This document shows positions 10,275 to 14,284 of a stretch of 14,284 nt of DNA, one piece after another. The position numbers were made by a program, and so were the translations under genes. The stretch covers positions 313,780 to 328,063 of the forward strand of contig WELB01000090.1 in the NCBI GenBank assembly GCA_009602725.1. The letters are read 5' to 3'. The stretch is from Spirogloea muscicola. Lineage: Eukaryota > Streptophyta > Zygnematophyceae > Spirogloeales > Spirogloeaceae. Position 1 is the first letter of the stretch; each line of letters starts with the position of its first letter. A model generated the notes under the pieces. That model was not told the origin of the DNA, made no database searches, and saw nothing but the letters and a program-made list of their open reading frames with translations.

Positions 10275-10406
10275 CGCCCCCTCCCGCGTCCCGCACGTGC
10301 AGGCGGCCTCGGCCTCCGTGGCCGCGTCCACCCTTCAACGGGGCGGACGCCAGGCCGTCCGTCCGTCCGTCCCGGTGTGAATCGGCCCTCAGTCCAGCTT
10401 CTGTCA

Positions 10407-10678
10407 CCCCCCCCCCCCGTGCTTGCACAGCCCGAGCCCGGGCTCCAGGGCCCCCGCGGCGCCGCCGCCGCCGCCGCCGCTATCGCCGCCGTCTCCTTCG
10501 CCGCCGCTGCCGCCGCCGCCGCCGGAGGCGCCGCGCCGCCGGTCTGTTTCACGGCATGCTCCTTAGTGGGGCCCGCCGGCAACAGCGCTGGCACCGGCCG
10601 GCTGGGCTTCTCAAGGTGCCGGAGCTCGGAGCCCGATGGCCGCGCCCCGCAGGCAGAAGGCCTCGGTGACGACAGCGT

Positions 10679-10709
<31 letters not shown>

Positions 10710-10710
10710 T
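10407..10710. repeat. GC-rich microsatellite block (poly-C, CCG and CGG tracts)
   Basis: A 12-C run at 10407-10418, GCC/CCG repeats at about 10458-10527 and an uninterrupted CGG run at about 10679-10709. Frames through this block yield Ala, Gly or Pro homopolymers on both strands. I treat them as non-coding low complexity because they join no recognisable domain. Confidence 0.85.
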
Positions 10711-10906
10711 GCGCCCGCTTGTGCCGAGCGTCTCGCGGCGCGACTCCGAGGCTGGTGCCGCACACCCCTCGACTTGCCACACAAGGTGCGGTAGCGTCCC
10801 CTCTCACGCTCAGCACCGCGCGCTCACGGCGGGCGAACGACCTGGACTCCGAGCTCGCCGTCGCATGCAAGCCCCGCCGAATCGCGGCGACTATCAAAAG
10901 TGTAGA

Positions 10907-10947
10907 TTTAGGTTTACGGTTTAGGGAGTAGGGTTCAGGGAAAAAGG
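10907..10947 (+). repeat. Degenerate interstitial telomere-like repeat (TTTAGGG type)
   Basis: Reading from 10907 in strict 7-bp register after a 6-bp first unit, the units are TTTAGG, TTTACGG, TTTAGGG, AGTAGGG, TTCAGGG and AAAAAGG. One is a perfect copy of the plant and green-algal telomere heptamer; the next best differ by one or two bases. The conserved GG at the end of every unit makes chance less likely. It lies at the boundary between the GC-rich block and the region upstream of the G-patch gene. Confidence 0.65.
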
Positions 10948-11206
10948 CTCTCTGCCCTCATTCACGAGCTGCTGAGAAGATCCGGCAGTCTGCGCGGTGC
11001 TGAGGATGCTGAGGACGCCGTGCAGTGTGCATACAGTCTGGCGCGACGCTGGCCTTCCTCAGCGCTTGTACGTACCAGCCTTTGTGTGTCATGGGCTACA
11101 ACCAAGCCTTGTTCTGGTACTAACTCTCCGTGGGTCTGTACAAGAGTACAGTGCCGTCGAAATTGGTCGGCCCCCGGCGAGGCCAAGGTGGGCGAGCCGG
11201 GACGCC

Positions 11207-12211
11207 ATGCCGGCGAAGTCCTGTGGTGGCAGTAGCGGCCTGGCAGTGGGCGGCTCTTCCACGACGGTCTACGCAAATATTCGAGCTGCCGACCAGCCGG
11301 CTGTTGATGGCGAGCGCCCTGAACGGGCCGGCAGCTCAGGAGCACCGCAGCTCGGCGAGGGAAACATAGGGTACCAGGTAACAATATTTGTGGCGGAGCT
11401 CAGATGCCAAGAATGCCGAGCCTGGCGCTGGCCTTGCATCTGCTAGCCTCAGCGCCGCCTGACTGTGCACCCTGCACTCCGAGCACTTCGCAGCTCCTGA
11501 AGAAGGCTGGGTGGAAGGAGGATCGAGGGCTTGGTGCTGCCGAGCAGGTGTTTACCCTGCCAATCATGCCCCGATCCAATCTCAGTAGAAAACTATTGGC
11601 ATTTGGCTCTTGCTTGTAGAGCTTAAGCGCTCAGGGCAAGCAAGCCTGTTGCTTGCAAGCCGGGCAAGCACACTTGACGCTGTGCATATGTTTTGCTAAC
11701 GTTGGTGGCACCCATTGCAGGGCCAATTGCGGCCGGTGTCGGCGAGGCTGAAGCGCAACAAACTGGGTATAGGCGCCGAGGACATCAGCAACGTGCTGGT
11801 TGACTCTAGCGCAACTCGACTTATCGGCCATCTGGGCGAAGACAAGCCAAGACCCGAGGTAATGGCCAGCCTTGTTGTGGCGCAGCAACCGCTGCCAGGG
11901 TTGAAGCAGGGGTTGCTTGTGTCAATGACAAGCGCAAAGAAGCTTGGCTCTTGACTGCGATGTTCAGCTGTGGCATGAACCCTGTCCTGCTATTCAGCAC
12001 AGTTGCTCTCATTGTCTGCATTAATCTGGTGCTCATCACCTGCCACTATCTTGCACAGAAGCACAAAGCTACTGGTGACAGTCAGGTCTCTTTGAAGAAG
12101 AGCAAGAAGCTCTCCAAGAGGGCAAGGGCCGCAGCGTTGGAAGAGGAACGATCTCGTGAGCAGGCACTTGCGAGGGCGTTGTACCGTGATTTTCATCCCG
12201 ATAACGTGTGA
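11207..12211 (+). CDS. Small G-patch domain protein (plant D111/G-patch type)
   Basis: G-patch domains bind RNA helicases of the DEAH class and act in splicing or ribosome assembly; the exact role here is unknown. Exons: 11207-11377, 11494-11547, 11721-11858 and 12059-12211 (TGA). Every junction is phase 0 with GT-AG ends, giving about 171 residues. The domain runs from EGNIGYQ across the junction into LLKKAGWKEDRGLGAAEQ, then GQLRPVSARLKRNKLGIGAED. The tail is lysine-rich and helical (SLKKSKKLSKRARAAALEEE) and ends ALYRDFHPDNV, as in short plant G-patch proteins ending in an aromatic/DNV motif. The three 3' exons are firm. The start is not: the in-frame ATG at 11207 gives a 50-residue extension without recognisable features, and an alternative ATG at 11308 lies in another frame. 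A further 5' exon is possible. Confidence 0.85.
11636..11656. repeat. 8-bp hairpin in intron 2 of the G-patch gene
   Basis: GCAAGCAA at 11636-11643 pairs exactly with TTGCTTGC at 11649-11656 around a 5-nt loop, within a stretch where GCAAGC recurs. It lies inside the intron at 11548-11720. It may be only a simple-repeat effect. Confidence 0.7.
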
Positions 12212-12657
12212 AGTTGGTAAACGACCGGAAAAACCGTGTGGGCGGCAATGAAAATCAAGCTACGTGAGAAATGCATGGCTCTGGAAGACCGCATCTGCTT
12301 GACGACGCCAAGCCCTTGCAACGGCCCAGCATCGGTGAGCATGTACAAGCGTAAGCGACCTGCTTGCTCAAAGTTATCAAAGTGAGCCGTATAGCATTCG
12401 TGTCCTAACTGCATCGGCCTTGTGCACCTTGGGCAGGCTCGATTTCCCTGATTCAGAGGCTGTGGCACAGCACTTACAGGGAGTTGGTCGGTACACATGG
12501 CCCCAGTTTTGCAGCCGCACCAACAAGTGACTGCTTGTGGACATTGGGGCTAGGGATGGCAATGGGTGCACAACTCATGGTAATGGAGGACGATGGTAAG
12601 AAGAATGGAGAGGTGTGGACGAGCAGAGATGTGGCTTGGAAGTACTGTGCGGCAGCC
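12212..12657. other. Convergent 3' flanks of the G-patch and membrane-protein genes
   Basis: This 446-bp stretch lies between two convergent stop codons and should contain both 3' UTRs. Short open frames on each strand have no family resemblance and do not link in phase to the neighbouring exons. No repeat or RNA gene was recognised. Confidence 0.6.
12474..12478 (-). terminator. Candidate TGTAA polyadenylation signal for the membrane-protein gene
   Basis: Minus-strand TGTAA, the pentamer commonly used as a poly(A) signal in chlorophyte algae, lies about 180 nt beyond the stop codon at 12658-12660. A pentamer is expected by chance about once per kilobase per strand, so this is only suggestive. 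Confidence 0.25.
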
Positions 12658-14284
12658 TCAGTCCCACTCGGCGTCAAAGTAGCCAGCATCCTTCATCTCC
12701 GAGTAGTAAATGTCGTCCATGTCGAATACATTGTCCTGGACACGGTGCAGCCGGCAAAGTGCAGGCCATAACCGAAGCCACAGCAGATGTGTGAGTGCAG
12801 TCTGATCATTGCCACCATGAGCAGCGATGCAGGCATGATTACTGATCATTGAGTTGGTCAGGGCGTAAGGTGAAATGCTCGTACCTTAAGGAGATCATCA
12901 AGGAAGGTGAAGTAGACGAGTGGGGGAAAGAGGGCGTAGTAGGCATAGCTTGCCAGCGAGAATGCGCTGCCACAGTAAGCAGCACTGTCAGATATGTGCT
13001 GCCCTTTTTGTGTCCGGATGAGTGCTGCTGCAAGGCGAGAATGCTGCTAAGCTTTCCAATCTCACCAGAAGCCAAGGGAGAGGCCGAGAGCTGCAGCGAG
13101 TGCTCCAACAGTGCGCGTGATGTACAGAGCTAGTAGCACCAGGAAATAGCTATGGAATGCAGGCCGTGCTGCAGCATATGCAATCGCAGGGCTCCTGTGA
13201 GATTCTCAAGCAGAAGGGTTAGATGCTGCTAATGCAGCTGCCATTGCGCTCTTGTAAATTTGTCGTGCAACTACTTCACCTGGAAGCCAGTCAAGTCGAC
13301 TGATGTGAGGGGCAGCCAGGATGGCCGCATAGGCTGCTGACACAAGCGCGGAGCGGCCCGCCCAGAAGGCTGCTGCCGAGCGCGCAGCCGCCGAAGGGTA
13401 CAGTGGGATGCCTAGCCAGTGCATGGCCACCACCTGCAAAGAGGGGCATGCTGAGGTTGCTGGAGAAGTACCAGCACCAGTAGAAACGAAGGTTGTAATG
13501 AGCATGCTAACCAGTGCATAGATGCGCCAGTCTTGAAGTGTGCGAGCTGAGGACCTTGGTGGTGGTGTCAGCGGCAGCGAGGGCAGCTGCAGCTCCAAGC
13601 GGCTTGAGGAGGGCGCCGCTGCCGTCAGCCAGGTAGCCTTGCGCGAGGAGCGCAACGACGCTCGCCTCCAGCAGCGCCTGCACGGTCTGCAGGGCCAGCC
13701 AAGCCGTCTCCCGCACCCTGCCCCCAGAGGACTTGGCTCCAGGCCGCTGCCACGCCTGCCTCGCCGCCGCCAGCAGTGCCTACTCATGAGCTCATGACGT
13801 CTTTACTGCAAGTTGCTCAAAATTGGCTAATGGATAGACTAGAGCAACTGCTTGCCGGACGTGGTCTCCTGTGTTGGAAACTCTCAGATGGGCTGAAAAC
13901 GACAGGGCCTGACAGCGACCCAAGAAATGCCATCCTTTTTTGCTCGTCAACTTCATCGCAGATTGAGCAGCGGAGTTGGGGTGCCAAGAGGGCCTGGAGC
14001 GACAGCTGAGACGGTGGCCATTGACACGGCTAGCAAAGTCCACACCGCACCGCAAAGAATGGTGGTTTAGATGGGGGAGGTGGAGTCCCACCACCCACTG
14101 GCAGCGGCCGCAGCGACGGCAAGGCGGTCAATTGGCGCCTCTCTTGGTGGTTCTCTGGGAGTCACGGCGGCCTCACCTCAAGGAGGCAGTGCAGGAGGGC
14201 GAGCGCCGTGGCGGCGGCGAGGAGCGCGTAGCAGGCAGCGGCGGCGGCCGTGGAGGAGCCGCCCGCGGCGGCGGCGGCGCGCCG
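12658..14284 (-). CDS. Multi-pass membrane protein, 5' partial (tentatively THH1/TOM1/TOM3-like)
   Basis: Exons on the minus strand: 14284-14177 (runs off the window), 13779-13555, 13433-13280, 13168-13066, 12966-12885 and 12735-12658 (TGA). All junctions are GT-AG and agree in phase, giving 249 residues. Hydrophobic segments include CYALLAAATALALLHCLLE, TAWLALQTVQALLEASVVAL, SALVSAAYAAILAA, YFLVLLALYITRTVGALAAA and YAYYALFPPLVYFTFLDDLL. The protein ends in a charged cytosolic-looking tail, DDIYYSEMKDAGYFDAEWD. I recall similar YYSEMKDAGFFDADW-type endings in uncharacterised plant seven-helix proteins of the THH1/TOM1/TOM3 or GPCR-like group, but cannot confirm this. The fifth exon could instead start at 12984, six residues longer, in the same phase. 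The first exon in the window is Ala-rich from CGG/GCC codons. The gene converges on the G-patch gene. Confidence 0.75.

Larger units (their letters stand above)
9995..10387. mobile_element. MITE-like element: 33-bp inverted ends flanked by CTCA repeats
   Basis: Positions 9995-10027 and the reverse complement of 10355-10387 match at 29 of 33 bases. Both arms begin GGCC and share a central CCGGGACGGACGGA. The base immediately outside each arm starts a copy of CTCA in direct orientation (9991-9994 and 10388-10391), which looks like a 4-bp target-site duplication. The 393-bp length and lack of a transposase suit a non-autonomous DNA transposon. The caveat is that the arms are partly simple GGAC repeats and a 4-bp flank match can arise by chance. 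The superfamily is not identifiable. Confidence 0.5.

Noticed and set aside
10197-10931. Long plus-strand open frame of 244 codons and an equally long minus-strand frame (10184-10897)
   Set aside because: Both run through CCG/CGG tracts and a poly-C run, encode Ala/Gly/Pro/Arg-rich low-complexity sequence and overlap each other completely. Open frames of this length are expected in GC-rich DNA, and no domain is recognisable.
12193-12498. Minus-strand open frame with a CPRC motif, considered as a zinc-binding exon
   Set aside because: Only one CxxC pair is visible. The frame lies downstream of the membrane-protein stop and runs into the antisense of the G-patch stop, with no joining splice sites.
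13792-14094. Minus-strand open frame of 100 codons within the membrane-protein gene
   Set aside because: It lies inside the intron at 14176-13780, whose flanking exons join in phase 0. It is not hydrophobic like the rest of the protein.
1-14284. tRNA, rRNA, CRISPR array, prophage or operon signals
   Set aside because: None was recognised by eye. The window is intron-containing eukaryotic DNA, and the repeats lack CRISPR-like regular spacing.

Overview
This is nuclear DNA from a eukaryote of the green lineage, most likely a green alga. Genes are split by many short GT-AG introns (about 100-400 bp), mostly with TGCAG-type acceptors. The proteins are plant-like: a carotenoid cleavage dioxygenase, a GT8 galacturonosyltransferase (GAUT family) and a short G-patch protein. 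A run of degenerate plant-type telomere heptamers (TTTAGGG) fits the same lineage. The species cannot be named from this window. One undetermined base (n) lies at 9272.

Layout. 1-391: pyrimidine-rich, probably intronic. 392-3346 (+): the last ten exons of a CCD1-like carotenoid oxygenase; its 5' end lies outside the window, and exon 5 appears to lack one base. 3347-4112: tail-to-tail intergenic DNA. 4113-8821 (-): a complete GAUT-type galacturonosyltransferase gene in about 14 exons, from an N-terminal membrane anchor to the C-terminal HxxGxxKPW motif. 8822 to about 11200: a long GC-rich stretch with no convincing gene. It holds CGG/CCG tracts, a diverged 155-158 bp tandem duplication, a 393 bp element with 33 bp inverted ends and flanking CTCA repeats (MITE-like), and a short interstitial telomere-like run. 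11207-12211 (+): a small four-exon G-patch protein. 12212-12657: convergent 3' flanks. 12658-14284 (-): the 3' six exons of a multi-pass membrane protein that runs off the right edge.

The genes do not form an obvious pathway: carotenoid cleavage, pectin-type glycan synthesis in the Golgi, an RNA-associated G-patch protein and an unassigned membrane protein. They are ordinary neighbours in convergent and divergent pairs. I found no new gene system. The least expected material is the repeat-rich GC block at 9.6-10.95 kb, the apparent frameshift in the carotenoid oxygenase, and a predicted 17-nt micro-exon in the GAUT gene. Exon boundaries were worked out by hand from splice consensus, reading phase and recalled family sequence, not by alignment.
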